Below, in pieces: positions 16,233 to 26,099 of a stretch of 64,000 nt of DNA. Source of the stretch: Bradyrhizobium lablabi. Its GTDB lineage: Bacteria; Pseudomonadota; Alphaproteobacteria; Rhizobiales; Xanthobacteraceae. The DNA lies in NCBI RefSeq assembly GCF_900141755.1, contig NZ_LT670844.1, forward strand, positions 4,712,001 to 4,776,000. The letters run 5' to 3'. The position numbers were made by a program, and so were the translations under genes. The notes beneath the pieces were generated by a model. That model was not told where the DNA came from, searched no databases, and saw nothing but the letters and a program-made list of their open reading frames with translations. Within the stretch, counting starts at the first letter, position 1; each line of letters begins with the position of its first letter.

Positions 16233-17479
16233 ATTCCCTGAGGGCTCGCATTGTCCTGACGCTGTTCTTGTCGATCATCTGCGTCGTCGTCATGGCGACC
16301 GCAACCTTATTTTTGGCGCGGCAGGGGCATGCCCAAAAGGAACAAAGGGATTACGCCCAATTGGTTTCCGAGGCGATCCTGCTGATCTCGCCCTTGTTCG
16401 GTGGCGACGAAAACGACAGGCGCTCGCATTTGGGATCGGGCCCCGTACCAGGTCAGCCGCGCCCGGAATTGACGAACCTGCTGCAATCTCAATTGCGCAA
16501 CGCAGGATCTGATCTAGTGGTTGTCGTAACACAACCGACTGAAACCCCTCACCCGTTTGTGTCGATCAAGCTGAAATCGGGCTGGCTTGCACTTCCGATA
16601 CCGGAGCGTCATCGCGGAGAAGTTCTGTACGCTCTCGCCAGCTGGTTCTTGCTGGTCGCCCTCGGAACCGTCTGTGTGGCGGTGTGGTTTGCCCACCGCA
16701 TCACCCGCCATCTCGCGGTGCTGGAGCGCGTCGCGGCAACGATTGACGCCGACGGCGTTATTCCGCGATTGCCGGAAACTGGACCAGCCGAACTGAGGGC
16801 AACCGCGCGCGCGCTCAATACCATGACGGCGAGGTTGAAAAACGCTGCCGAAAGCCGGATGCGATTGGTCGCAGCCGCTGGCCACGATCTGCGTACGCCG
16901 ATGACCCGGATGCGGCTGCGAGCCGAGTTTCTCGACGAGGAGGATCGGTCGATGTGGCTGAGCGACCTCGAGGAGCTCGACCGCATCGCCGATAGCGCAA
17001 TCCAGCTGGTGCGCGAAGAAACCCAGCGGGAAACAAGCCAGTTGGTCCGGGTCGACGAAATCACCAGCGAAATTTGCCAGGATCTCGCAGCAATGAAGGC
17101 GTCGGTGACGATTATGAAAATGGAGGCGGTGACAATTTCATCGGCGCCATTGGCGCTGACGCGGGCCGTCAGAAATCTCGTGATCAATGCGGCAACGCAT
17201 GGCGGTGGCGCCTTTGTCACGGTAGGTCTGGAAGACAACGCTACCGCCTCGATCATTATCGAGGATGAGGGGCCCGGCATTCCGGACCAAAGCATGTCGC
17301 GGGTATTCGAACCCTTTTTCCGGGTTGATCCGGCGCGGCGCAAGTTTGGAGCTGGTGCAGGCCTTGGCCTGGCGATCGCCAAGGAGATCGTCGAACGTCA
17401 CGGCGGCAAATTAACCCTGCAGAACCGCTCGCCGAGGGGACTGCGGCAAAGAATAAGTTTTCCGGCGTGTTTTGCGTGA
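16229..17479 (+). CDS. Sensor histidine kinase, membrane-bound, HAMP type
   Basis: 416 residues. Helix 1 (about 8-30), a periplasmic segment of about 110 residues and helix 2 (about 135-158) are followed by a HAMP domain. HisKA has AAGHDLRTPMTRMRLRAE with the phospho-acceptor His. The HATPase has NLVINAATHGGG (N box), IEDEGPGIPD (G1) and GAGLGLAIAKEIVERHGG (G2). The periplasmic part is short and of no recognised sensor family. It pairs with the overlapping response regulator. Confidence 0.93.
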   Translation: MNSLRARIVLTLFLSIICVVVMATATLFLARQGHAQKEQRDYAQLVSEAILLISPLFGGDENDRRSHLGSGPVPGQPRPELTNLLQSQLRNAGSDLVVVVTQPTETPHPFVSIKLKSGWLALPIPERHRGEVLYALASWFLLVALGTVCVAVWFAHRITRHLAVLERVAATIDADGVIPRLPETGPAELRATARALNTMTARLKNAAESRMRLVAAAGHDLRTPMTRMRLRAEFLDEEDRSMWLSDLEELDRIADSAIQLVREETQRETSQLVRVDEITSEICQDLAAMKASVTIMKMEAVTISSAPLALTRAVRNLVINAATHGGGAFVTVGLEDNATASIIIEDEGPGIPDQSMSRVFEPFFRVDPARRKFGAGAGLGLAIAKEIVERHGGKLTLQNRSPRGLRQRISFPACFA

Positions 17480-17509
17480 GGGGCGCGGTGGCCGGACAAA
17501 TACTCCGCT

Positions 17510-17630
17510 GTCGTCCCTGCGAAGGCAAGGACCCATAACGACAGCGGCCGATTGTTACAAAGGCAACTAACCCCATCGCCCCACTGATAAGCCGCGGCGT
17601 ATGGGTCCCGGCTCAAGGCCGGGACGACAC
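17510..17630. repeat. Intergenic palindromic repeat, family 1
   Basis: GTCGTCCCTGCGAAGGCAAG at the left, GGTCCCGGCTCAAGGCCGGG plus ACGACAC at the right, and the shared core GATAAGCCGCGGCGTATGGG also found at 6443-6561. It separates two convergent genes (17479 and 17645). Confidence 0.85.
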
Positions 17631-17644
17631 TGAATGTATGTTGC

Positions 17645-19366
17645 CTACTGCAAACTGCCCTGTGCGCCGCGCACCAGCCGGCCCGGACGGGCCCCGGTGG
17701 GGCTGCCGCCGCGTTGCGTCACCACGCCCGAGACGATGGTTAAATCATAGCCGTCGACCTGCTGCAGCAGGCGGCGGCCGCCGACCGGAAGGTCGTAATG
17801 CACCTTTGGCGGGTGCAGATGCAGCCGATCGTAGTCGATGACATTGATATCGGCCTTGTAGCCGGGCGCGATCACACCGCGGTCGTAGAGTCCGACCGAG
17901 CGCGCGGTCTTGCGCGACTGCGCCGCCACCACGAAGGGGATCGACAGCTTTTCGCCGCGCTTCCTGTCCCTTGTCCAGTGCGTCAGCAGATAGGTCGGGA
18001 AACTGGCGTCGCAGATAATGCCGCAATGGGCGCCGCCATCGCTCAGTCCCGGCACGGATAGCGGATCGCGCAGCATCTCGTGCACCGCATCGAGATTGCC
18101 GTCGGCGTAATTGAGGAACGGCACGTAGAGCATGCCGCGGCCGTTGTCCGACAGCATCGCGTCATAGGCAAGCTCTTCCGGCTGCTTTCCCTGGCGGCGG
18201 GCCTGCGCGCCCAACGCATTCTCCGGCGGCTGTTCGTAATCCGGGGGATCGCCGAGCAGATACATCTTGTCGTAATTCGGACGGAAGAACAGCGGATCGT
18301 CGGTCGCGGTCGCCGTCTCGCTTAAGATGGCCGCGCGCATCTCGGGCTGGCGCAGCCGCGCCACGCGCTCGGCCAACGGCAGTTTGGCGATCTCTCTGTA
18401 GCTCGGATGGGTCTGGAACGGATTGCGGGACAATTCCAGTCCGAGCAATAGCCCGACCGGGCGCGCGGCGATCTGCGCGGTTATCGAAAGCCCGCGCGCG
18501 GAAGCCTCGTTGATGCTGTCGAGCGTCTGGCGCCAGCGCCGCGGCGCCCGGTCGGCCTGCGCCACCGAGAACGAAATCGGGCACCGTGTGTTCTCCGCCA
18601 CCCGCAGCATCATCGGCAGGTCTTCTTCGATGCTCGCTTGATCGAGCACAAACTGAAGCACGCTGCGGCCGACCTTGTGCATCGCTCCCGCAATCGCGGT
18701 CAGCTCATCCTCGCCGGCCTTCAAGGTCGGCGTATAGTCGCCGGTCGAGGTGCGGTGGTTGAGGGTGCGCGAGGTCGAAAATCCCAAGGCGCCGGCGCGC
18801 ACGGCATCGCCGGCGAGCGCGGCCATCGCGGTGTTATCCTCCGCCGTTGCGGGATCGCGGCGCGCGCCACGTTCGCCCATCACATAGACGCGGAGCGCCG
18901 CATGCGGCAATTGCGCGCCGATATCCATGTCGAAATTTCGCTGCGACAGCCAGTCCATGTAATCCGGAAAGCTCTCCCACGCCCACGGGATGCCGGCGCT
19001 GAGCACCGGCTCGGGAATATCCTCGACGCCTTCCATCAATTGGATCAGCCGGAAATGATCGTCCGGCCGGCAGGGTGCAAAACCGACGCCGCAATTGCCC
19101 ATCACTGCCGACGTGACGCCGTTCTGCGAGGAGGGCGTGATGTCGTGGCTCCAGGTGACCTGGCCGTCATAATGGGTGTGCAGATCGACAAAACCCGGCG
19201 CGACAAGCTTGCCACGCGCGTCGATCTCATCCTTGCCCTTGCCGGCGACGCGGCCGACTTCGGCAATGCGGCCGTCCTTGAGCGCGATATCCGCTTCGAA
19301 CAATTCGCCGCCTAGACCGTCGGCAATCGTGCCGCCGCGGATCACGAGGTCTGGATTGTCAGCCAT
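17645..19366 (-). CDS. N-acyl-D-amino-acid deacylase (D-aminoacylase) family amidohydrolase
   Basis: 573 residues. Amidohydrolase features are visible: VIRGGTIADGLGG at the start, GKLVAPGFVDLHTHYDGQ with the metal-binding HxH, MGNCGVGFAPC near residue 95, LSDGGAHCGIICDASF near 465 and the closing GVIAPGYKADINVIDYD strand. This is the AAH/D-aminoacylase family, which hydrolyses N-acyl-D-amino acids or related amides using zinc. It is close to the downstream-oriented Fsr-like pump gene, but no operon is evident (93-bp gap, pump upstream). The precise substrate is not determined. Confidence 0.85.
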   Translation of the reverse strand: MADNPDLVIRGGTIADGLGGELFEADIALKDGRIAEVGRVAGKGKDEIDARGKLVAPGFVDLHTHYDGQVTWSHDITPSSQNGVTSAVMGNCGVGFAPCRPDDHFRLIQLMEGVEDIPEPVLSAGIPWAWESFPDYMDWLSQRNFDMDIGAQLPHAALRVYVMGERGARRDPATAEDNTAMAALAGDAVRAGALGFSTSRTLNHRTSTGDYTPTLKAGEDELTAIAGAMHKVGRSVLQFVLDQASIEEDLPMMLRVAENTRCPISFSVAQADRAPRRWRQTLDSINEASARGLSITAQIAARPVGLLLGLELSRNPFQTHPSYREIAKLPLAERVARLRQPEMRAAILSETATATDDPLFFRPNYDKMYLLGDPPDYEQPPENALGAQARRQGKQPEELAYDAMLSDNGRGMLYVPFLNYADGNLDAVHEMLRDPLSVPGLSDGGAHCGIICDASFPTYLLTHWTRDRKRGEKLSIPFVVAAQSRKTARSVGLYDRGVIAPGYKADINVIDYDRLHLHPPKVHYDLPVGGRRLLQQVDGYDLTIVSGVVTQRGGSPTGARPGRLVRGAQGSLQ

Positions 19367-19459
19367 GACGTTTCATCCCAAGGTTCGTTTCATCCCGAAA
19401 TTCGCTGTTTCGCGCATCATGGGTCCTGCCTCGATGCTGTCAACTGCCGCTTGTGCGGT

Positions 19460-20699
19460 TCAGGGCTGCATCAGCCTTGCATCGGATGCTTCGGAACTCC
19501 GTTGCGGCTTGCGGTCGGTGACAAGCGCCAGCAGGACCGTGAGGATCATGAATATCACGGAGGCGCCAAACACCCAGTGCGGGGCGTTCTGGTCCATGAT
19601 CCAGCCGAACAATAACGGACTGACAATGCCGCCGAGGTTGAAGCCGGTGGTGACGATTCCGAAGGCCCGCCCGGCCGCGCCCGCGGGTGCGGCGTGGCGC
19701 ACCAGCATATCGCGCGAGGGGGCGATCACGCCGCCGAGGAATCCCGCCATCCCCATTGCCGTCGTTAACAGCAGCGAAGGTAGCGTGACAGTCGCAATGG
19801 CAAGCACGATGGCGGCGTTGACAGCGAAACAGCCGGCGGCGACTTGGCCGTGGCGCCTTGTACGGTCGGCAAGAAAGCCGCCCGCCAGCACCCCAACAGC
19901 GCTAAAGCCGAGAAACGCCGTCAGCGCGAAATTGGCGTTCGAGAACGACGCGCCGTAACCGCTCATCAGCGCCACCACGCCGAAATTGCCGATCCCGGCA
20001 TTGGACAGGCTCAGCAGCATGAAGAAGATCGTCAGCACGATCAGGGTCGGCGTGATGATGCTTTGTGGCGGTACCCGCTCGCCGTCGTTTCTGCGATCGG
20101 CGGCGCTGGCATCTGGAATGCCGACGGCGGCCAGCAACAGCGCCACCAGCGGACCCACGGCGCCGGCCACGATCAGGGCGCCATAGCCTCCGGTCATCGC
20201 AACCAGTGCGGCCACGATGGCGGGCGCGACCGCGCCGCCAAGGTACCCTGCAAAGGTGTGGATCGAAAATGCGCGGCCCATCCGCGCCTCATCCATATGG
20301 GCCGACAGGATCGCATAGTCGGCCGGATGATAAACGCTGTTGGCGAGCCCCAACAGCACTGCGCTGGCGATCAGCCAGCTGTAACTGAGATGCAGGCCGA
20401 GCATGATCAACGCGAAGCCGCCGAGGGTAAGGCCCATCAGCAGGATCTTGCGAGCGCCGATATGATCGGCAAGATATCCCATCGGCGCCTGGGTCAGTCC
20501 GGAAACAGCGGCGAATACGGTGAGCGCAAAGCCTAGCTCGATGTAGCCGACGCCGAGCTGCTGTTTCAGAAACGGGAACAGCATCGGCAGCGCCATAAAA
20601 TGGAAATGACTAACCCAATGGGCCGTCGAAATCGCAGCCAGCGTCCGCAGCGATGCGTCGGTTTTTGCTTGTTGCGGTGCGGCGAGAACGTCGACCATG
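19460..20699 (-). CDS. MFS efflux transporter, fosmidomycin-resistance (Fsr) like
   Basis: About 412 residues from the ATG at 20699; the frame stays open to 20788, but that would overlap the divergent ATP-grasp gene. Twelve hydrophobic segments are present. The N-terminal stretch HFHFMALPMLFPFLKQQLGV and the loop MGYLADHIGARKILL fit the Fsr-like MFS branch; SVYHPADYAILSAHM is also typical. It is probably an exporter of a small organic compound. It may share a promoter region with the divergent ATP-grasp gene. Confidence 0.8.
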
Positions 20700-20863
20700 T
20701 CAGATTCAAAACCCCGTTGCAGTGACGGCCCGGCAAGGCCCCGCGAAATTACCGGCTGGCGGTTATTTGTCCATGAATGCCGCTGCATGGCAGCCCCTGC
20801 GAGCCGCGCCGCAACGGCAGCAATGCGTCATTAAATCGAGAGACAAAGCCGCTGGAGGCGGGA

Positions 20864-22153
20864 ATGATGCCCGACATGGCCGTTTCAGCGCATGTTGTAA
20901 AGCCGCTCCGGGTGCTCCTGTCGGAAGGAAACAGCACCTCGGCGCGGGAGGCGATCACGATCCTGGGGTTGGCGGGTCATATCGTCGAGGTCTGCGATCC
21001 CAGCCCCTATTGCTTCGCGCGATTCTCGCGCTTTGTCGCCAAATTCCATCGCTGTCCGTCCATGCGCGACGATCCCGCCGGCTTCCTTACCTTTGTCGAG
21101 AAACTGCTTGCCGCGCGGCATTTCGACGTGCTGCTGCCGATCCACGAACAGGGATTTTTGTTCGCGCGGGTTGCGCCGTGCCTGGCGGACCGCGTCGGAC
21201 TGGCGCTGCCAAGTTTTGCCAATTATCGCACCGCGCACAGCAAGGTCGGATTCAGCCGGCTGCTCGATCGATTGGGCCTGCCGCAGCCACCGACGCGCAT
21301 CGTGGAATCCGAAAGCGAGCTGCGTGACGCCGTCCGGTTCCCTGCTGTCGTCAAGACGTCCGTGGGCACCGCAAGCCGCGGCATCTGGTTTGTACGCAAC
21401 GACGGCGATCTGGAAGGCGCGCTGCGGGAGTTGAATGGGCAAGACCTAAGCATTCGCGGCGCGTTCGCCGACGAGGTGCTGGTGCAGGAATTCGTCGCCG
21501 GCACGACGGAGAAGGCGCAAGCCGTGTTTTGCCGCGGCGAGTTGATTGGCTTTCATGCCTTTCGGCAGATCGCCGGCGGCGCCGGCGGCGGCGAGGCGAT
21601 CAAGCAAAGCGTCAGCCGGCCCGAAATGCGCGGCTTTGTCGCGACGATCGGCCGGGAACTGGCCTGGCATGGGGCGTTGTCGGTCGATTACATCATGGCC
21701 GATGATGACACCGCGCCGCGCCTGATCGACTGCAATCCGCGATTGGTCGAACCGATGAGCGCCTATCTCGCCGGGCTCGATCTCGTATCGTTATTGCTTC
21801 GCGTCTCGCAAGGTGAGGTGCCCGCGTCAGCCGGCGAAAGCCGCGCCGGCGTCCGGACCCATCTTGCGATGCAGGCGCTCTTGGGATGCGCGGCACGCGG
21901 CGGCACGCGGCGCGATATTTTCCGCGAATGCTGGCGCTTGTTGACCGGCGCCGAACCCTATGCCGACAGCGCCGAGGAATTGACGCCCGTAAGACGGGAT
22001 TGGGTCAGCGCCGTACCGCTGACGATGGTGGCGATATTTCTGCTGATCGCCCCGCGGCGGGCGGCGGCTTTGGCACGAGGCGGCTGGGGCGCACATTTGC
22101 TCGATCCCAAGAGCATCCGGCGCATCGCGAGCGAAGATTTCTATAACGGCTGA
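20864..22153 (+). CDS. ATP-grasp domain protein (carboxylate-amine ligase-like)
   Basis: About 429 residues. The start is one of two tandem ATGs (20864 or 20867) behind GGAGG. The N-terminal domain resembles a pre-ATP-grasp fold (RVLLSEGNSTSAREAITILG). The ATP-grasp core includes FPAVVKTSVGTASRGIWFV (ATP-binding Lys), VLVQEFVAGT and RLIDCNPRLVEPM (metal-binding D/N). The C-terminal 100 residues contain a hydrophobic helix (VPLTMVAIFLLIAP), suggesting membrane contact. Substrates are unknown. It overlaps the convergent small gene at 22141 by 13 bp. Confidence 0.75.
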   Translation: MMPDMAVSAHVVKPLRVLLSEGNSTSAREAITILGLAGHIVEVCDPSPYCFARFSRFVAKFHRCPSMRDDPAGFLTFVEKLLAARHFDVLLPIHEQGFLFARVAPCLADRVGLALPSFANYRTAHSKVGFSRLLDRLGLPQPPTRIVESESELRDAVRFPAVVKTSVGTASRGIWFVRNDGDLEGALRELNGQDLSIRGAFADEVLVQEFVAGTTEKAQAVFCRGELIGFHAFRQIAGGAGGGEAIKQSVSRPEMRGFVATIGRELAWHGALSVDYIMADDDTAPRLIDCNPRLVEPMSAYLAGLDLVSLLLRVSQGEVPASAGESRAGVRTHLAMQALLGCAARGGTRRDIFRECWRLLTGAEPYADSAEELTPVRRDWVSAVPLTMVAIFLLIAPRRAAALARGGWGAHLLDPKSIRRIASEDFYNG

Positions 22154-22299
22154 TCGTCCTCGCCGTAGCGATCGCGTTTCGGCGTGGCGATGTCGCCATC
22201 CTCATAGTCTTCGTCCTCGGACGGTTTTGGCGGCGGCGGCTTCTTTGGCTGGCTCTGATCCTTGTCGGGACGGTCGCCCTTCTTGCCGGTTCCACCCAT
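22141..22299 (-). CDS. Small charged hypothetical protein
   Basis: 52 residues from the ATG at 22299, behind an AAAGGAAAC ribosome site. Sequence is low-complexity and polar: a basic start (MGGTGKKGDRPDKDQ), a proline run (KKPPPPKP), an acidic run (SEDEDYEDGD) and a polar tail. It is likely disordered. Composition and ribosome site support a real gene, but no family is recognised. It ends inside the 3' end of the convergent ATP-grasp gene. Confidence 0.5.
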   Translation of the reverse strand: MGGTGKKGDRPDKDQSQPKKPPPPKPSEDEDYEDGDIATPKRDRYGEDDQPL

Positions 22300-22390
22300 G
22301 TTGTTTCCTTTGAATAGTCGTAGCTCAAACAATCTTTGCTGCCCTTTTTCGGACGTTCAGTGTAAAGCGATGCGCAACCAGGAGCTAAGC

Positions 22391-22633
22391 ATGAAAAAGC
22401 CGAAGATCGAGACCGAAGAGCCGCCGCCGCGCAAAGTGATTCGCGCCGATAAAGCACCGACCAACGGCTATTCGCTGGTGGTCGATGGTCACTTCAAGTC
22501 GCACCATGATACGGTCGAAGCCGCCGAAGAGGCGGGCATGGCTTTGAAAAATCAGTTCCAGATGCTTCAGGTACAGGTTTACGACGCCGCCACCAAGACC
22601 CGATCGATGATCGAGTGGCCGGCGCCGGTATAA
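22391..22633 (+). CDS. Small hypothetical protein
   Basis: 80 residues from the ATG at 22391, with AGGAG 7 bases upstream. A lysine/glutamate/proline-rich start (MKKPKIETEEPPPRK) is followed by a compact domain: NGYSLVVDGHFKSHHDTVEA, an amphipathic helix EEAGMALKNQFQ and LQVQVYDAATKTRSMIEWP. It is divergent from the small gene at 22299. Similar short proteins occur in Bradyrhizobium as orphans; I do not know a function. Confidence 0.6.
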   Translation: MKKPKIETEEPPPRKVIRADKAPTNGYSLVVDGHFKSHHDTVEAAEEAGMALKNQFQMLQVQVYDAATKTRSMIEWPAPV

Positions 22634-22648
22634 GCGCCATAACGAATC

Positions 22649-22906
22649 TCAAGTCCGGCGGCCGCCGTTTTGCTGGCTTGCGAGCCAATCCGAAAGGGCC
22701 GGAGCCTTTTCGTCTGATGGCTTCGACTTTGCGCGCGGCTTCTTCGCCGCAGCAGCCGGGCGCGGCGGTTCGGCCGCCTCGCGGGCGAGCCGCAGGGCTT
22801 TCAGCTTGGCCATATTGTCGAGCACGGCCTTGGTGGCGGCGTCGCGCTCGATCTTGCCTGGGTCGGCCTTGTTGAAACGGCCATCGTTGCGGTTGCGATC
22901 TGTCAT
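22649..22906 (-). CDS. Small basic hypothetical protein
   Basis: 85 residues, helical and highly charged, with an Ala/Pro/Lys-rich middle. Its ATG directly abuts the stop of the upstream small gene (TAAATG), so the two are co-translated. The segment KLKALRLAREAAE resembles DLRAMRLAKEAAD in the neighbour, suggesting that the two arose by duplication. No family is recognised. Confidence 0.55.
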   Translation of the reverse strand: MTDRNRNDGRFNKADPGKIERDAATKAVLDNMAKLKALRLAREAAEPPRPAAAAKKPRAKSKPSDEKAPALSDWLASQQNGGRRT

Positions 22907-23140
22907 TTAAGTCGACTTCTTTTTCTTCGGCGCGGGTTTGGCCTTCGGTTGGACCGGCTTGTCGCGATCAGCGGCTTCTTTCGCAAGCCGCATCGCGCGC
23001 AAATCTGCGGTCCGCTTTCGTATCGCAATATCGGCTGCCGCGATATCGGCCATCGCCTTGATGCCTTCGGCCTCCTGGGCGAGCTTGCGGCTTTGCCTGA
23101 TCTCCTTCAGTTCGGCCGCGCTTTTCGGTTCGTCGTCCAT
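22907..23140 (-). CDS. Small basic hypothetical protein, likely paralogue of the next gene
   Basis: 77 residues from the ATG at 23140 with GAGG upstream. It starts MDDEPKSAAELKEIRQSRKL, continues as an amphipathic helix and ends in a lysine-rich tail (KPAPKKKKST). The DLRAMRLAKEAAD stretch is shared with the following gene. The lysine-rich tail recalls nucleic-acid-binding tails, but this is only composition. Function unknown. Confidence 0.55.
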   Translation of the reverse strand: MDDEPKSAAELKEIRQSRKLAQEAEGIKAMADIAAADIAIRKRTADLRAMRLAKEAADRDKPVQPKAKPAPKKKKST

Positions 23141-23348
23141 CGGATGCCTCGTCATTGGCGGGCACGCATCAACCTGCGGCGGCCTCTCGGCCATTCTACC
23201 ATGCATGGCAGGGATGGAGGCAAGTTTAGGCCATGTTACGGCCGAAAAGGACAGCTTTTCGGGCTAAATCGGCGATCGTGGTAAAGGGCTGGGCCTTCCT
23301 GCGCGGCCGGAACCGGCCGGCCGCGCAGGCTTGCCATGGATGTTCCGG

Positions 23349-25622
23349 TCAGAACGTTGCGCCAGCCTTCACCATGTAGGTCCGGCCCGGCAGCGGATAG
23401 GCGCTGAACCGGCCGTCGGTGAAGGCGCTTGCGACCGCATAGTCGTAATAGAGGGCATTGAACAGGTTGTACACGCCCAGCGACCAGAAGAAGTGCTCAT
23501 ATTGCCCACTGAGCTTGAAATCCACCGTCGCGTTGGCGGGAATCAACGGCTGGCGATTGGGTTGGTCATTGTCCATGCGGCGGCCGCTCCAATAGCGCAC
23601 CGTGGCATCGACCACGAGATAATTCTGCCAGACATTCCAGGTGACGCCGCCATTGGTCGTGTAACGCGACACCAGCGGAACGTCGTTGCCCGCGAACGGG
23701 CCCTCGCGGAACACGGCGCGGGTATAGGCCATGCCGCCCCGCAACAGCACGGTATCGCTCACGCGCATCGATGTGCTGGTCTCGCTGCCATAGCGACGGG
23801 TCGGGTCGAGATTGTAGTTGAAGAAGTTGACGGGATCGAAATGGATCTCGTTGACGAGGTCCATGTTGTAGATGCTCGATTGCATCTCGAATCGTCCGGC
23901 CTTGATGCGGAAACCGCCTTCGACGTCGTTCGACGTCTGGGTCTTCAATCTGAAGGTCTGGGGAATCGGATTGAAGAAGGCATCGAAGGCGGGACCTGAG
24001 GCGACGCGTTCGTCGACGTCGGGCGTGCGGAACGCGCGCGCGGCGCGGCCGAAGACCGAGAAGATATCGTTAAAGCGATGCTCGAAGCCGACATGCAAGG
24101 CGTATTGTGTCTCGTTGCTGTCGAGCGGAAGCGCCTGGGTATCGAACGCAAACGGCGCCGTCGGATCGAAGCGGTCACGCGCGGTCAGGTTGGTGTTTTG
24201 AACGCGAGCGCCGTACGAAAAGTCCGTTGTCGGCAACAGGCCGACGGTTTGCTGCCAGTAGCCCGCGAGTGTCTGTTGCGCCAGGTCGAACCTATGCCAG
24301 GGCGTAAACCCCTGAAATGCGCCCTTATCCTGGTGAAAGGTCGCATCGTAATAATCTATTCCGGTCAGAACGGAAGAGGGGATTCCGAAGATTGTATTTT
24401 TGACACTCAATCGAGGGGTTATCGACCAAGTCGTCAAATCTGCGCTGACATAGGTGGAAGCAAAACTGGGAAACGCGGTTGCACCAAAAAAGGCACCCTG
24501 CTGCTTCTTGTCGCGCACGCCGCCGTCGACGATGAGTTCAGCGCCGTTCCACAAGGTCTTGGTGAAGCCCGTGGTGGCGTTGACGCCCTGCTTGGCGGCA
24601 TAGTCGAACGGCGTGCTGGAGCCGCGCCGGTCGGTCGATAGCTGGTCGAGCCCGATCGATGGGTCGACCAATCGGCCGCCGGGGAGACCGATCTTCTGAT
24701 CGTCGCCGGATAGCGTGAAGAACGCCGACAAATCAGCGGTGTTGTAATTGACGCTGCCGATCCCGTTGCGCTGCTCAAGCGCGTTGTTGACCCGGTATCC
24801 GTCCGATTTGAAGCTGTTGCCGTAGAATGATGCCGACCAGGGTCCTGAGTTGACCGCGGTCGAAACCGAGCCCAATTGCTGGTTGAAGGAGCCGACGCCG
24901 CCTCCGAAACGCATCGCGACCGGCGGGCCGCCGGTGCCGGTCTTGGTGACGATGTTGATGACGCCGCCGACGGCGTTGTCGCCATAGAGTACGGCGCCGC
25001 TGTTGCCGCGGGTGATCTCGATGCGCTCGATCGAATCGCGCGGAATGGTCGAGAGATCGACGCCGGCCATGTCGATGTCGTTCAATCGGCGGCCGTTGAT
25101 CAGCACCAGGGTATTGGCGGTGGCAAAGGCGCCGAAGCCCCGGAGGCCCACGGTGGTGCCCACGCCGTTCACGCCGCCGTAGAGATTAGTGAGTTGCACG
25201 CCGGGCGTCTGCGCGATGATCTCCTGGATGGTCTGCGCCGGTGAGTGCGCGATATCCGCGGCGGTGATCACTGAAGTGGAGGTGCCGACGATGCCGGCAA
25301 ATTGCCGGTTGGTCGGACCAACGCCTGTCGTGCTAGTGCCAGGAGAGGCGACGTTGGAATTGTCGGCCGGCGCGCCTGCCGGTGTGCCGGTTTGCGAGGG
25401 GCTGGGCACGGCGCGACGCGAATAGGAATCGCTATCGGCAACCGGCTTGGCGCGGGTCCGGTTTTCGTCGCCGGGCGGGCTGACTTCGATCGGCGGTAAT
25501 TGACCCGGAGCAGCCTGCTGCGCGCGCGCGGCGGAAATCGCCAGCGAGAGAATCGGCGCAAGGAAACTCGAGGCAAGCAGCAAACGGCGGCGCCGCGTTG
25601 CGGCTAAGATGACGGAAGACAT
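23349..25622 (-). CDS. btuB: TonB-dependent outer-membrane receptor, BtuB-like (cobalamin)
   Basis: 757 residues from the ATG at 25622, with a GAGG site upstream. A signal peptide (ending ISAARAQQ) is followed by a plug domain with VITAADIAHSPAQTIQEIIA, LRGFGAFATANTLVLINGRR and RIEITRGNSGAVLYGDNAVG. The beta-barrel ends in a typical aromatic C-terminus (YMVKAGATF). A cobalamin riboswitch lies in its leader, and the divergent genes encode a matching ABC importer, so vitamin B12 or another corrinoid is the probable ligand. BtuB proteins are usually about 600 residues; this one is longer, mainly in the N-terminal linker and barrel loops. Confidence 0.85.
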   Translation of the reverse strand: MSSVILAATRRRRLLLASSFLAPILSLAISAARAQQAAPGQLPPIEVSPPGDENRTRAKPVADSDSYSRRAVPSPSQTGTPAGAPADNSNVASPGTSTTGVGPTNRQFAGIVGTSTSVITAADIAHSPAQTIQEIIAQTPGVQLTNLYGGVNGVGTTVGLRGFGAFATANTLVLINGRRLNDIDMAGVDLSTIPRDSIERIEITRGNSGAVLYGDNAVGGVINIVTKTGTGGPPVAMRFGGGVGSFNQQLGSVSTAVNSGPWSASFYGNSFKSDGYRVNNALEQRNGIGSVNYNTADLSAFFTLSGDDQKIGLPGGRLVDPSIGLDQLSTDRRGSSTPFDYAAKQGVNATTGFTKTLWNGAELIVDGGVRDKKQQGAFFGATAFPSFASTYVSADLTTWSITPRLSVKNTIFGIPSSVLTGIDYYDATFHQDKGAFQGFTPWHRFDLAQQTLAGYWQQTVGLLPTTDFSYGARVQNTNLTARDRFDPTAPFAFDTQALPLDSNETQYALHVGFEHRFNDIFSVFGRAARAFRTPDVDERVASGPAFDAFFNPIPQTFRLKTQTSNDVEGGFRIKAGRFEMQSSIYNMDLVNEIHFDPVNFFNYNLDPTRRYGSETSTSMRVSDTVLLRGGMAYTRAVFREGPFAGNDVPLVSRYTTNGGVTWNVWQNYLVVDATVRYWSGRRMDNDQPNRQPLIPANATVDFKLSGQYEHFFWSLGVYNLFNALYYDYAVASAFTDGRFSAYPLPGRTYMVKAGATF

Positions 25623-25747
25623 GGTTCGACCTCGGTATGACGTCAGTGGCACGTCACAGCGAACCAAGTCTCACCACGGGGCGTTTGCGCACCCCGGTGA
25701 AGCTAATGTCTGTACTCCCCGACCGACATCTTCGCGTGTGACCACGG

Positions 25748-25922
25748 CTGACGGCAGGTCTCCTGGCTCGCGGGTCGTTACCCTCCGTCGCCTTCCCAGG
25801 ACCGAGATTCCCAGTGGCATCTGACGAAAGATTAGCCGCTTACAGTTGCGGGGGCAGCCGCGGCATTGGGGAAGTTTCCCCGCACCGCATTCCCTTTTGA
25901 TCCCCAAACGAGGAACCGTCCC
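25748..25922 (-). promoter_or_regulatory. Cobalamin (AdoCbl) riboswitch
   Basis: On the minus strand the hallmark segments appear in order: AGGGAATGCGGTGCGG, then GGCTGCCCCCGCAACTGTAA, ATGCCACTGGG, CTGGGAAGGCG and the B12 box AGCCAGGAGACCTGCC. The aptamer ends about 125 bases before the btuB-like start, leaving room for an expression platform. It should repress the receptor when cobalamin is plentiful. Confidence 0.95.
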
Positions 25923-26099
25923 GGTGATCTAGAAGTTTGCCGGGCGGGGAGTCAATGCTCATCGTTCCGGTGGACCCCGCCCGGGGCGGATAGGCATTTT
26001 GATCGCAGGTCCCGCTTGTGCCCGACCTCAATCATTGTATGAGCATGGCGGCGAGCCGACAAATCCGCTTTGAGGAATGGCCGCTTTTTAGGACCGTTG
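25923..26099. other. Divergent promoter region between btuB and btuCDF
   Basis: About 175 bp upstream of both the riboswitch (minus) and the permease (plus). No second riboswitch is visible on the plus strand. It contains a GC-rich inverted segment near 25968-25990 and an AGGA ribosome site before 26100. Confidence 0.4.
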
